From contig JBGAVG010000007.1 of the NCBI GenBank assembly GCA_044228245.1, positions 79,726 through 143,725 on the forward strand: DNA of 64,000 bases, in the 5' to 3' direction. Below are positions 1 to 7,227 of this stretch, piece by piece (position 1 is the first letter of the stretch; each line of letters begins with the position of its first letter). A program made the translations under genes and the position numbers. The stretch is from Methylotenera_A sp044228245. Its GTDB lineage: Bacteria; Pseudomonadota; Gammaproteobacteria; Burkholderiales; Methylophilaceae. The notes beneath the pieces were generated by a model that was not told where the DNA came from, made no database searches, and was given only the letters and a program-made list of their open reading frames with translations.

Positions 1-150
1 CACGCCGGCCAGAATCTTCATAAAGGTCGATTTGCCGCAGCCATTGGCGCCAATGAGGCCATAGCGGTTACCGTCACCGAATTTTACCGAGACATTTTCA
101 AACAGCGGCTTTGCGCCGAACTGCATGGTGATATTGTTAGCGATTAACAT
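1..150 (-). CDS. ABC-F family ATPase, YbiT-like (N-terminal 50 residues only)
   Basis: The reverse strand from position 150 reads MLIANNITMQFGAKPLFENV and continues to a Walker A motif, GANGCGKST, before leaving the window. These first 50 residues closely resemble the N-terminus of E. coli YbiT as I remember it. ABC-F proteins are soluble twin-ATPase proteins that act on the ribosome rather than in membrane transport. Only the N-terminal part is visible, so the second ATPase domain and the linker that define the subfamily cannot be checked. Confidence 0.8.
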   Translation of the reverse strand, partial: MLIANNITMQFGAKPLFENVSVKFGDGNRYGLIGANGCGKSTFMKILAGV

Positions 151-174
151 CTAAATTTTCTCTATTTCTTTCAA

Positions 175-795
175 TTAAAACTTGTTGTAAATAACGACTT
201 CATTAAAATCCAGCTGCCCGCCGCGCGGATTGGCAGGCTGCAGCGCTTTGCCGACCACCACAAACATTGCGGGTGTATGGTCGGCAGGCAGATTCAGCAG
301 TTTGGCGACTGCATCAAAGTCGAAGCCATCCATAGGGCAGGTGTCATAGCCCATTTCCTTGGCTGCCAGCATGATGGTCATGGCCGCCATGCCGCAGGAA
401 CGCATCGCCTCGTCGCGCTGCACCTGCTCTTTGCCATCATAATATTGCTTGATGGCGGGGATGAGATAATCTTGCACCGGCTTGGACGCATTCGCCCAGT
501 AGCGCTCAGGCTGTTTTGCCCAGGATTTCAAATCTGCGGTCAGCACAATCAGTAACGAGGCATCCGTGACCTGCGGCTGGTCCCAGCTCGCCGCACGAAT
601 TTGCTTGCGCAGAGCAGCATCGGTGACAACAACGAAGCGCCAGTTCTGGATGTTAAACGCGGTGGGCGAGAGCATCGCCAAAGACATCAGTTTGGCGATT
701 TCTTCCGCTGTCATTTTATGTTGAGGGTCATAGGTTTTAACGGAGCGGCGTTTGACGATGGCTTGGGTTACGCTAATCACTTGGGTTTCGTTCAT
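175..795 (-). CDS. Nitroreductase family FMN oxidoreductase
   Basis: About 206 residues from the chosen ATG (MNETQVISVTQAI). The N-terminal RRSVKTYD motif and the segment LSPTAFNIQNWRFVVV are typical of the nitroreductase fold that binds FMN. CGMAAMTIMLAAKEMGYDTC and PMDGFD are family-typical in the middle, and the C-terminal FVVVGK also fits. Such enzymes reduce nitro compounds, quinones or enones with NAD(P)H in the cytoplasm; the substrate cannot be read from sequence. A start ten codons upstream would overlap the preceding greA/B-like gene by 17 bp. The inner ATG has a purine-rich stretch (AAAAGAAAG) about 6 nt upstream and is preferred. Confidence 0.85.
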   Translation of the reverse strand: MNETQVISVTQAIVKRRSVKTYDPQHKMTAEEIAKLMSLAMLSPTAFNIQNWRFVVVTDAALRKQIRAASWDQPQVTDASLLIVLTADLKSWAKQPERYWANASKPVQDYLIPAIKQYYDGKEQVQRDEAMRSCGMAAMTIMLAAKEMGYDTCPMDGFDFDAVAKLLNLPADHTPAMFVVVGKALQPANPRGGQLDFNEVVIYNKF

Positions 796-808
796 GTCCG
801 GCTTTCTT

Positions 809-1303
809 TTAATAATGTATTGCAATAATTTCTAATACGGCATTGCCTGCAGGTCGTGCCCACACGACGTTTTCGCCAACTTTATGGCCGATAAGCGCTT
901 TGGCCAAAGGTGATGTCCAGCTGACTTTATTGGCTTTAATGTCAGCCTCGTCCTCGCCCACAATTTCATAGGTGTGGCTATCGCCATTTTCGTCCTCCAC
1001 GGTCACCTGCGCGCCAAATAGCACAAGCTGGGAAGCCGCATCCGGTTTAGTCACCAGGGCGCTTTCCAGTCTGGCTGAAATATAGCGCAAATCTCGATTC
1101 AGAACGGCGAGTTTTTGTTGCGCGCCAGCATCTTCCTTGTTGGTCGAAAGATTTGATATTTCCCGCTCCAATGCGGCTGCCTGCTGCTGCAATTGCGCAT
1201 AACCATTGGCGGTTACGTAATTTGGGTGCGCACTGACCGGACGCTCTGGCACATCAGTACCGGCGTGCTCTAAATCATCTTCCTTTACAAATCCGCGGCT
1301 CAT
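809..1303 (-). CDS. GreA/GreB family transcription elongation factor
   Basis: 164 residues, the usual size for Gre factors. It begins MSRGFVKEDDLEHAG, as GreB-like proteins do. A helical, Gln/Glu-rich coiled-coil segment (about residues 35-80) follows, and then a C-terminal FKBP-like domain with LFGAQVTVEDENGD, YEIVGEDEAD and the SPLAKALIGHKVGE block. Gre factors insert the coiled coil into the RNA polymerase secondary channel and stimulate transcript cleavage in backtracked complexes. The acidic tip residues cannot be assigned with certainty here, so it might be a Gre-like competitor rather than a cleavage factor. It lies 13 bp upstream of the nitroreductase in the same direction. Confidence 0.8.
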   Translation of the reverse strand: MSRGFVKEDDLEHAGTDVPERPVSAHPNYVTANGYAQLQQQAAALEREISNLSTNKEDAGAQQKLAVLNRDLRYISARLESALVTKPDAASQLVLFGAQVTVEDENGDSHTYEIVGEDEADIKANKVSWTSPLAKALIGHKVGENVVWARPAGNAVLEIIAIHY

Positions 1304-1364
1304 AAAAACTTTAAGCCAAGACTAGCTTAACAGCTATGCTTGGCTTGTTATTGTTCGTAAATAA

Positions 1365-1817
1365 TCAGTTAGGGTTGTCGATAAACTCAAGCGTGACGCC
1401 GCTTGTGGCTGCCAAATCGGCAAGACGCTTTTGTGTTTCTTTAGCACCAATGACAACGGCTTTTGCGCCGCTGATTTTATCATTGCCGCTTGTAAGTGCT
1501 TTTGCCATCGTTGTTGAGGTGAGCGATTCGTCTTCGCCCGCGACGACCACAGTGCTTGATTTTAGTGCCAGAGAGCTCACAATTGCAGCCACTTTACCGG
1601 TATCGACATCTTTTTCAACTTCACAATTGGCCAGACGTGGTGCGATAAAGCCTTCTGGCGCGCCAATGAAAATGAGCGTGTTTTTGTCTGCAGGATACTT
1701 GGCATTTACGGTTTCAAGAATCTTTTGTGGGTAAACAGAAGTATCATGTTTATCACTTACGCAACCGGCCAGTAATGCCAGCGCAAATGCTAAAAAGTAA
1801 TGAATAGAATATTTCAT
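1365..1817 (-). CDS. Small predicted lipoprotein, unknown function
   Basis: 150 residues. A short charged start, a hydrophobic stretch and the lipobox LLAGC at about residues 15-19 predict a lipoprotein signal peptide cleaved before Cys19. The mature part has alternating beta/alpha character (NTLIFIGAPEGF, STVVVAGEDES, AKAVVIGAKET) and ends in DNPN. The VVVAGED and AVVIGAKE segments resemble Rossmann-like strand/turn units, but I recognise no family. It stands alone between guaA and the gre gene, with 72 bp to the guaA stop. Confidence 0.65.
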   Translation of the reverse strand: MKYSIHYFLAFALALLAGCVSDKHDTSVYPQKILETVNAKYPADKNTLIFIGAPEGFIAPRLANCEVEKDVDTGKVAAIVSSLALKSSTVVVAGEDESLTSTTMAKALTSGNDKISGAKAVVIGAKETQKRLADLAATSGVTLEFIDNPN

Positions 1818-1889
1818 GACAACCTCATCTTGTTGATTTGTTGAGTAAATTCTAACAGGCAGATATTAGCACATTCGAAAAGTTAAGCA

Positions 1890-3497
1890 CTATTCCCACT
1901 CAATCGTTGCAGGCGGTTTTCCAGAAATGTCGTATACCACACGGTTGATGCCGCGCACCTCATTGATAATGCGATTGGATACGCGGCCGAGCAGATCGTA
2001 AGGCAATTCAGCCCAGTGCGCGGTCATGAAGTCGCTGGTGACCACGGCACGCAAAGCGACCACATAATCATAGGTGCGTCCGTCGCCCATCACGCCGACA
2101 GACTTGACGGGCAAGAACACAGCAAATGCCTGGCTGGTCAGGTCGTACCAGCTTTTACCGGTTTTTTCATCGATGGTGTTACGCAGTTCCTCTATAAAAA
2201 TAGCATCGGCGCGGCGCAGCAAATCAGCATAATCTTTTTTGACTTCTCCCAAGATGCGTACACCTAAACCAGGCCCGGGGAAGGGGTGGCGATACACCAT
2301 GTCGTGCGGAAGCCCAAGCGCGACACCGAGTTCGCGCACTTCATCTTTGAACAGGTCGCGTAACGGTTCCAGCAATTTCAAGCCGAGTGTTTCCGGTAAG
2401 CCTCCAACGTTGTGGTGGCTTTTGATGGTGACGGCTTTTTTGGATTTTGCGCCGCCGGATTCGATGACGTCGGGGTAAATCGTGCCTTGCGCCAGAAATG
2501 TCGCGCCCTTATGCCCGCCATCGCCCGCTTTCAGTTTGGCCGCCTCTGCTTTGAACACTTCCACAAACTCGCGGCCGATGATCTTGCGTTTCGCTTCCGG
2601 ATCGGTCACGCCGCTCAAATGTCCCATAAACTGGCCAACCGCGTCCACGCGGATGACTCGCGCATGCAGTTTGCCAACGAACATATCCATCACCATGTCG
2701 CCTTCATCCAGTCGCAGCAGGCCGTGGTCAACGAATACGCAGGTGAGTTGATCGCCAATCGCGCGGTGAATCAACGCAGCAGCAACGCTGGAATCCACGC
2801 CACCCGACAGGCCTAAAATGACTTCTTCATCACCCACTTGTGCACGGATTTTTTCGACGGCTTCGGCAATATGGTCTTTCATCACCCAATCGGGTTTTGC
2901 ACCGCAAATTTCCAGCACAAAGCGCTCAAGCATGGCCTGGCCTTGCTTGGTATGCGTAACTTCCGGATGGAATTGCACACCATAGAATTTACGTTCTTCG
3001 TCCGCAAAAGCAGCGATGGGTGTAGTTTCGTTGCTGGCGATAACCTTAAAGCCGGGTGGTAATTCGGTGACTTTGTCGCCGTGGCTCATCCATACATCCA
3101 GCAAGCCATGACCTTCAGCATTGGTGCGGTCTTGAATATCTCTAAATAGCGCAGAATGGCCGCGGGCGCGGATTTCAGCGTAACCGAATTCACGCTTATG
3201 GCCAGCCTCCACCTTACCGCTTAACTGTTGCGCCATGGTCTGCATGCCGTAGCAAATGCCCAGAACCGGCACGCCCAGCTCGAATACCGCTAGCGGGGCT
3301 CTGTCAGTGTCTTCTTCGTAAGCGCTGGCATGGCTGCCGGATAGGATGATGCCATCTGCCCCAAAGTCTTTGACAAACTCATTAGACACGTCGCAGGGAT
3401 GGATCTCGCAGTACACATGCGCTTCGCGCACACGGCGCGCGATGAGTTGGGTGACTTGTGAGCCGAAATCGAGAATAAGGATTTTTGAGTGATTCAT
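1890..3497 (-). CDS. guaA: GMP synthase (glutamine-hydrolysing)
   Basis: 535 residues, close to the usual 525. It converts XMP to GMP using ATP and glutamine. The N-terminal class I amidotransferase carries the nucleophile Cys82 in GICYGMQ and the His178/Glu180 pair in FHPEVTH. The ATP-pyrophosphatase loop SGGVDSS is at 232-238. The C-terminal dimerisation domain ends PPATIEWE, the family's typical end. It follows guaB by 44 bp on the same strand, and a small hairpin repeat fills that gap. The two enzymes are consecutive steps from IMP to GMP. Confidence 0.97.
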   Translation of the reverse strand: MNHSKILILDFGSQVTQLIARRVREAHVYCEIHPCDVSNEFVKDFGADGIILSGSHASAYEEDTDRAPLAVFELGVPVLGICYGMQTMAQQLSGKVEAGHKREFGYAEIRARGHSALFRDIQDRTNAEGHGLLDVWMSHGDKVTELPPGFKVIASNETTPIAAFADEERKFYGVQFHPEVTHTKQGQAMLERFVLEICGAKPDWVMKDHIAEAVEKIRAQVGDEEVILGLSGGVDSSVAAALIHRAIGDQLTCVFVDHGLLRLDEGDMVMDMFVGKLHARVIRVDAVGQFMGHLSGVTDPEAKRKIIGREFVEVFKAEAAKLKAGDGGHKGATFLAQGTIYPDVIESGGAKSKKAVTIKSHHNVGGLPETLGLKLLEPLRDLFKDEVRELGVALGLPHDMVYRHPFPGPGLGVRILGEVKKDYADLLRRADAIFIEELRNTIDEKTGKSWYDLTSQAFAVFLPVKSVGVMGDGRTYDYVVALRAVVTSDFMTAHWAELPYDLLGRVSNRIINEVRGINRVVYDISGKPPATIEWE

Positions 3498-3509
3498 ATA
3501 AAATACCTG

Positions 3510-3541
3510 CCTGCAGAGCCAATATCCATGCGGTCTGCAGG
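3510..3541. repeat. Hairpin element with conserved 16-nt loop, copy 1 (guaB-guaA gap)
   Basis: A perfect 8-bp stem, CCTGCAGA (3510-3517) and TCTGCAGG (3534-3541), encloses the loop GCCAATATCCATGCGG. The same 16-nt loop recurs exactly at 9662-9677 inside a longer, different stem. The hairpin directly abuts the guaB stop codon and lies 13 bp before the guaA start, so it would be transcribed between the two genes. It resembles a REP-type element; no function is known to me. Confidence 0.7.
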
Positions 3542-5002
3542 TTAGTCTATGCGATAGTTGGGGGCTTCTTTGGTAATCTGCACGTCGTGCACGTGCGATT
3601 CACGCATACCGGCGCTGGTGATTTGTACAAATTCAGCCTTGCTGCGCATGTCCTGAATATTTGCGGCGCCGACATAGCCCATCGAGGCGCGTAACCCACC
3701 CATCAATTGATGGATGACCGCAATCACGCTGCCTTTGTAAGGCACGCGGCCTTCAATGCCTTCCGGTACCAGTTTGTCTGCATTGCCATTGTTGTCCTGA
3801 AAGTAGCGGTCGCTGGAGCCTTTTTGCATGGCGCCAATCGAGCCCATGCCGCGATATGACTTGTATGAGCGGCCCTGGAACAGTTCAATTTCACCGGGCG
3901 CTTCTTCAGTGCCTGCAAACATGCCGCCCAGCATGACAGAGTACGCGCCTGCGGCGATGGCTTTTGAAATATCGCCTGAGAAACGAATGCCGCCGTCTGC
4001 AATAAACGGGATGCCGGATTTTTCGAGCGCCTCTGCCACGTTGCAGATGGCACTGATTTGCGGTACGCCTACGCCAGCCACAATGCGTGTGGTACAGATG
4101 GAGCCTGGGCCAATGCCAACTTTCACTCCATCCGCGCCAGCATCTACCAGCGCTCTGGCAGCATCCGCAGTAGCGATGTTGCCGCCAATCACTTCAATTT
4201 TTGGATAATGTTTTTTCACCCAGGTAACGCGGTCCAGCACACCTTGCGAATGGCCGTGCGCAGTGTCCACTACAATCACATCCACCCCGGCTTCGGCAAG
4301 CGCTGCCACGCGGTCTTCAGTGCCTTCACCTACACCAACCGCAGCGCCTACGCGCAGGCGGCCTTTGCTGTCTTTACAGGCTAGTGGGTGGTCGTGCGAC
4401 TTCTGAATATCCTTGACGGTAATCAAGCCTTTAAGCGTATCCTGCTCATCAATGACCAGTACGCGTTCCAGACGGTATTGATGTAGCAGACGGATCGCCT
4501 CTTCACGTGGGGCGCCTTCCCGCACCGTGATCAATTTGTCGCGCGGCGTCATGATGTTGCTGATGGCCTGATCCAGATTGGTTTCAAAGCGCAAATCACG
4601 GTTGGTGACAATACCGACGATTTTGTTGCCATCCACAACGGGCAAGCCGGAAATCTTATGTTTTTGGGTGAGCGCTAGTACGTCTCGCACCGTCATGTGC
4701 GGCTGAATGGTGACTGGGTCGTTCACTACGCCGGATTCAAAGCGTTTTACGCGTGAAACGTGCGCGGCTTGTAGCGCCGGCGTCATGTTCTTGTGAATAA
4801 TGCCCAATCCGCCTTCTTGCGCCAACACAATCGCAAGCGGCGCTTCGGTCACGGTATCCATCGCCGCAGAAACCAGCGGGATGTTGAGTTTGATGTTGCG
4901 GGTGAGTTGAGTGCTTAAATTAACTTCGCGTGGCATCACCACAGAGTGCGCGGGAACTAATAAAACATCATCAAAGGTAAGAGCCTGTTGCAGCAAACGC
5001 AT
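3542..5002 (-). CDS. guaB: IMP dehydrogenase
   Basis: 486 residues, the usual bacterial length. It oxidises IMP to XMP with NAD+, the committed step of guanine nucleotide synthesis. The catalytic Cys303 sits in GIGPGSICTTRIV. The two CBS domains occupy about residues 93-205 (PVTIQPHMTVRDV, and MTPRDKLITVREGAPREEA), and the flap motif YRGMGSIGAMQKGSSDRY is present. An AAGGA ribosome-binding site lies about 7 nt before the ATG. guaA follows in the same direction. Confidence 0.97.
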   Translation of the reverse strand: MRLLQQALTFDDVLLVPAHSVVMPREVNLSTQLTRNIKLNIPLVSAAMDTVTEAPLAIVLAQEGGLGIIHKNMTPALQAAHVSRVKRFESGVVNDPVTIQPHMTVRDVLALTQKHKISGLPVVDGNKIVGIVTNRDLRFETNLDQAISNIMTPRDKLITVREGAPREEAIRLLHQYRLERVLVIDEQDTLKGLITVKDIQKSHDHPLACKDSKGRLRVGAAVGVGEGTEDRVAALAEAGVDVIVVDTAHGHSQGVLDRVTWVKKHYPKIEVIGGNIATADAARALVDAGADGVKVGIGPGSICTTRIVAGVGVPQISAICNVAEALEKSGIPFIADGGIRFSGDISKAIAAGAYSVMLGGMFAGTEEAPGEIELFQGRSYKSYRGMGSIGAMQKGSSDRYFQDNNGNADKLVPEGIEGRVPYKGSVIAVIHQLMGGLRASMGYVGAANIQDMRSKAEFVQITSAGMRESHVHDVQITKEAPNYRID

Positions 5003-5028
5003 GAGTTATCCTTAATTTCCAAAACGAG

Positions 5029-5057
5029 ATTATACAGATTTGCAATGCTTATTAAAA
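5029..5057 (-). promoter_or_regulatory. Candidate sigma70 promoter for guaB-guaA
   Basis: On the minus strand a perfect TATAAT (plus-strand 5029-5034) lies about 27 bp before the guaB ATG. A weak -35-like TTTTAA (5052-5057) sits 17 bp further upstream. The -10 box is convincing and the -35 box is not. I saw no clear PurR-like operator. Confidence 0.5.
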
Positions 5058-5225
5058 GTTGGTAAGCTCAATTGCGTGAAATATGATTAAAAACATGAAG
5101 TAATCGTTAAATTATCAATTAATATCTAAATTAATCAGCGTGAAGTAAACTAAATTTTCGATAAAAACGTTGCTTAACGACAAAATCTATCAAGAGCGAC
5201 ATTGGTAAAATGGATGGGAACATAC

Positions 5226-5738
5226 ATGAAATATCTACATTTGCTTTTAGCTTTAATGCTGTTTATCACAGCACCGTTGTTAAGCCACGCGGAGATCTAT
5301 AAATGGAAAGATAAAGACGGCTCGATTCGATATACCGATACGCCGCCACCTTCAAATGTAAAACAAGAAGCTATTGGAGGTAAAAAGAAGCCCGTGACCC
5401 CGACCGGTAAAGAGCCGCTGGCGCCTGTAGAAAATGTCCGGCAGACTTCACCTGCAATGAAAGATCCTCCCCCATTGCCTGTGAGCGCCTCGGATGAGGC
5501 TGCTGCGCAACGCCAGCGAAATGCCGAAGCAGAAAAAAGAAATAAACAGGAGAAAGAGGCTGAGGCTAAAAGAAAAGCGGAAAATTGCAAGGCTGCTAAA
5601 GCCAACTTTGAAACTTATACCCAAGGCGGACGTGTTTACAAAATGAACGAAAAAGGCGAGCGCGAATATATGGGTGACAAGGATTTACAGGCCGGCAAAG
5701 AACAAGCACAAAAAGAAATTAACGAAAACTGCAATTAG
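5226..5738 (+). CDS. DUF4124 domain periplasmic protein
   Basis: About 170 residues from the ATG reading MKYLHLLLALMLF; an upstream in-frame start only adds charged residues before the signal peptide. A cleavable signal peptide ending around LLSHAE is followed at once by EIYKWKDKDGSIRYTDTPPP, the DUF4124 signature, found at the N-terminus of many small betaproteobacterial secreted proteins. The rest is low-complexity and charged: a Pro-rich stretch, then a Glu/Lys/Arg/Ala-rich coiled-coil-like segment (about 95-130). Function unknown. It faces away from guaB and converges on rnfH. Confidence 0.8.
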   Translation: MKYLHLLLALMLFITAPLLSHAEIYKWKDKDGSIRYTDTPPPSNVKQEAIGGKKKPVTPTGKEPLAPVENVRQTSPAMKDPPPLPVSASDEAAAQRQRNAEAEKRNKQEKEAEAKRKAENCKAAKANFETYTQGGRVYKMNEKGEREYMGDKDLQAGKEQAQKEINENCN

Positions 5739-5751
5739 TTTGTCGTAAATA

Positions 5752-6081
5752 TCAATCTTCAGGCGGTGCGTTCCCACCACCTTTTTTCATAATCTTTCCG
5801 TCTGCGGCGCGCTGCTTGCGCACTTCTTTCGGGTCGGCAATCAGCGGGCGATAAATCTCGACGCGGTCTAGGTTGTGCAGCGGCGTATCAAGTCTGGTGA
5901 GTTTGCCAAAAATACCGATCTGATTCACTTTCAGGTCAATTTCAGGGAATTTCTGCTGTATGCCGGACGCCTGAATCGCCGCTTCTGCATTGGACCCCGG
6001 CGGCATATGTACAGGGATGATGAGTTGCTGGCTGGGTAATGCATAAGCCACTTCTACCATGATATGTTGTTCGCTGCTCAA
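5752..6081 (-). CDS. rnfH: RnfH family ubiquitin-fold protein (RatB-like)
   Basis: 109 residues. The first half, VEVAYALPSQQLIIPVHMP, and the closing segment LDRVEIYRPLIADPKEVRKQ are the RnfH/UPF0125 hallmarks of a beta-grasp fold. The C-terminus is a Lys/Gly-rich tail. The gene overlaps the ratA stop by 4 bp, and the pair is a common unit next to smpB. The function is poorly defined: it has been called an antitoxin partner of RatA, and the name RnfH comes from Rnf clusters. A start at the internal Met8 is also possible. Confidence 0.85.
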   Translation of the reverse strand: MSSEQHIMVEVAYALPSQQLIIPVHMPPGSNAEAAIQASGIQQKFPEIDLKVNQIGIFGKLTRLDTPLHNLDRVEIYRPLIADPKEVRKQRAADGKIMKKGGGNAPPED

Positions 6082-6524
6082 GGCGTATCCTTCACACTGT
6101 AAATTTTATCTGCGCGCGCTACAAAGCCATCCACAAACGTATTGGCAATGTGGCCAAATACCGGCGCAATCATTTTCTCTAAAAAACCATTGGCAAATTC
6201 ATAATTCAACCTGAATTCGATTTTACAGGCATCCTGGCGTAATTCAATAAATCGCCAATCGCCTTCCAAATGCTTAAACGGGCCGTCTTTCAGTTTTATT
6301 TCCATACTGTGCGGAAATGTTTTGTGATTTTGCGTTGTAAAATTCTGTTTTAAGCCGTGATAATTAATGTGTAAAGTCGCGCTGGTGCTGGTTTCTGTGC
6401 GTTCGTGCAAATCCACGCCGCCGCACCAGGGCAGAAATTTCGGGTAATCCTCCACCGCATCCACTAGTGCGTACATCTGCTCGGCTGAGTGCATGACTAA
6501 AACCGTTTTTTCTACCTTATTCAT
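6078..6524 (-). CDS. ratA: RatA/COQ10-type START-domain protein
   Basis: About 148 residues from MNKVEKTVLVMHSAEQMYAL; an ATG four codons upstream is also open. The segment LVDAVEDYPKFLPWCGG and the C-terminal FVARADKIY mark the polyketide cyclase/START family that includes bacterial RatA and mitochondrial COQ10. E. coli RatA was reported to block 70S assembly, while COQ10 homologues bind ubiquinone; both roles remain open here. It is divergent from smpB and translationally coupled to rnfH. Confidence 0.88.
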   Translation of the reverse strand: MNKVEKTVLVMHSAEQMYALVDAVEDYPKFLPWCGGVDLHERTETSTSATLHINYHGLKQNFTTQNHKTFPHSMEIKLKDGPFKHLEGDWRFIELRQDACKIEFRLNYEFANGFLEKMIAPVFGHIANTFVDGFVARADKIYSVKDTP

Positions 6525-6586
6525 TGCAACATTCAAACTAGCGTAAAATGCTATTTTAAGTCATTCGCTAAGAAATATTGTGTTTT

Positions 6587-7036
6587 ATGAGCATCGCCCA
6601 AAATAAAAAAGCTTTTTTCGATTACTTTATCGAAGAAAAATACGAAGCCGGCATTGTGCTGGAAGGCTGGGAAGTCAAAGCTATTCGGGATAACCGCGTC
6701 AATCTTAAAGAAGCGTATGTGATTATTCAGCGAGGTGAAATATACCTCATCGGTTGCCATATCACGCCGCTGGGGGCGGCTTCTACGCATATTCGGCCTG
6801 ATGCGATACGCACACGCAAACTGTTGCTGCATAATGAAGAGATTGCCAAACTCATCGGCAAAGTCGAGCGTGCTGGTTATACGCTGGTGCCGCTGGATAT
6901 GCATTACTCAAAAGGGCGCATTAAAATACAAATTGGCCTGGCAAAAGGCAAAAAGCAGCACGACAAGCGTGATACCGAAAAAGCGCGTGATTGGGAGCGC
7001 GAAAAAGGCCGCATTATGCGGGCGCATAACAAATAA
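6587..7036 (+). CDS. smpB: SsrA-binding protein SmpB
   Basis: About 149 residues from the ATG (MSIAQNKKAFFDYFI). SmpB binds tmRNA and delivers it to stalled ribosomes. Family blocks seen are EAGIVLEGWEVKAIR, NRVNLKEAYV, the central RKLLLHNEEIAKL and the basic tail KKQHDKRDTEKARDWEREKG, which becomes helical in the decoding site. A TTG three codons upstream is in frame, but the ATG matches the family start. Its RNA partner ssrA lies 2.7 kb downstream, beyond a restriction-methyltransferase gene. Confidence 0.96.
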   Translation: MSIAQNKKAFFDYFIEEKYEAGIVLEGWEVKAIRDNRVNLKEAYVIIQRGEIYLIGCHITPLGAASTHIRPDAIRTRKLLLHNEEIAKLIGKVERAGYTLVPLDMHYSKGRIKIQIGLAKGKKQHDKRDTEKARDWEREKGRIMRAHNK

Positions 7037-7041
7037 CTAAA

Positions 7042-7183
7042 GGACACGTTTATAAATACATTTTTTGAGCGCATTACTGCGTTGCGCGGTACTCGCAACC
7101 TCGCTGTATACCGCATACTATCTCGGTTTCTACGTTCCGTGCGCCTTGTACTGCATCCCAAACTCTGTATTTATAGAAGTGCC
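7042..7183. repeat. Palindrome-ended intergenic element, MITE-like (type B)
   Basis: The 3' flank of smpB holds a 142-bp block with inverted ends: GGACACGTTTATAAATACA on the left and the reverse complement of GGCACTTCTATAAATACAG on the right, about 85% matched over 20 bp. Identical 5-bp direct repeats CTAAA flank it (7037-7041 and 7184-7188), as a target duplication would. The interior is GC-rich and pairs only partly. No coding capacity is credible. Confidence 0.6.
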
Positions 7184-7227
7184 CTAAACGGTTAAGATTT
7201 ACAATCCAACTATTTTACAATCCATCT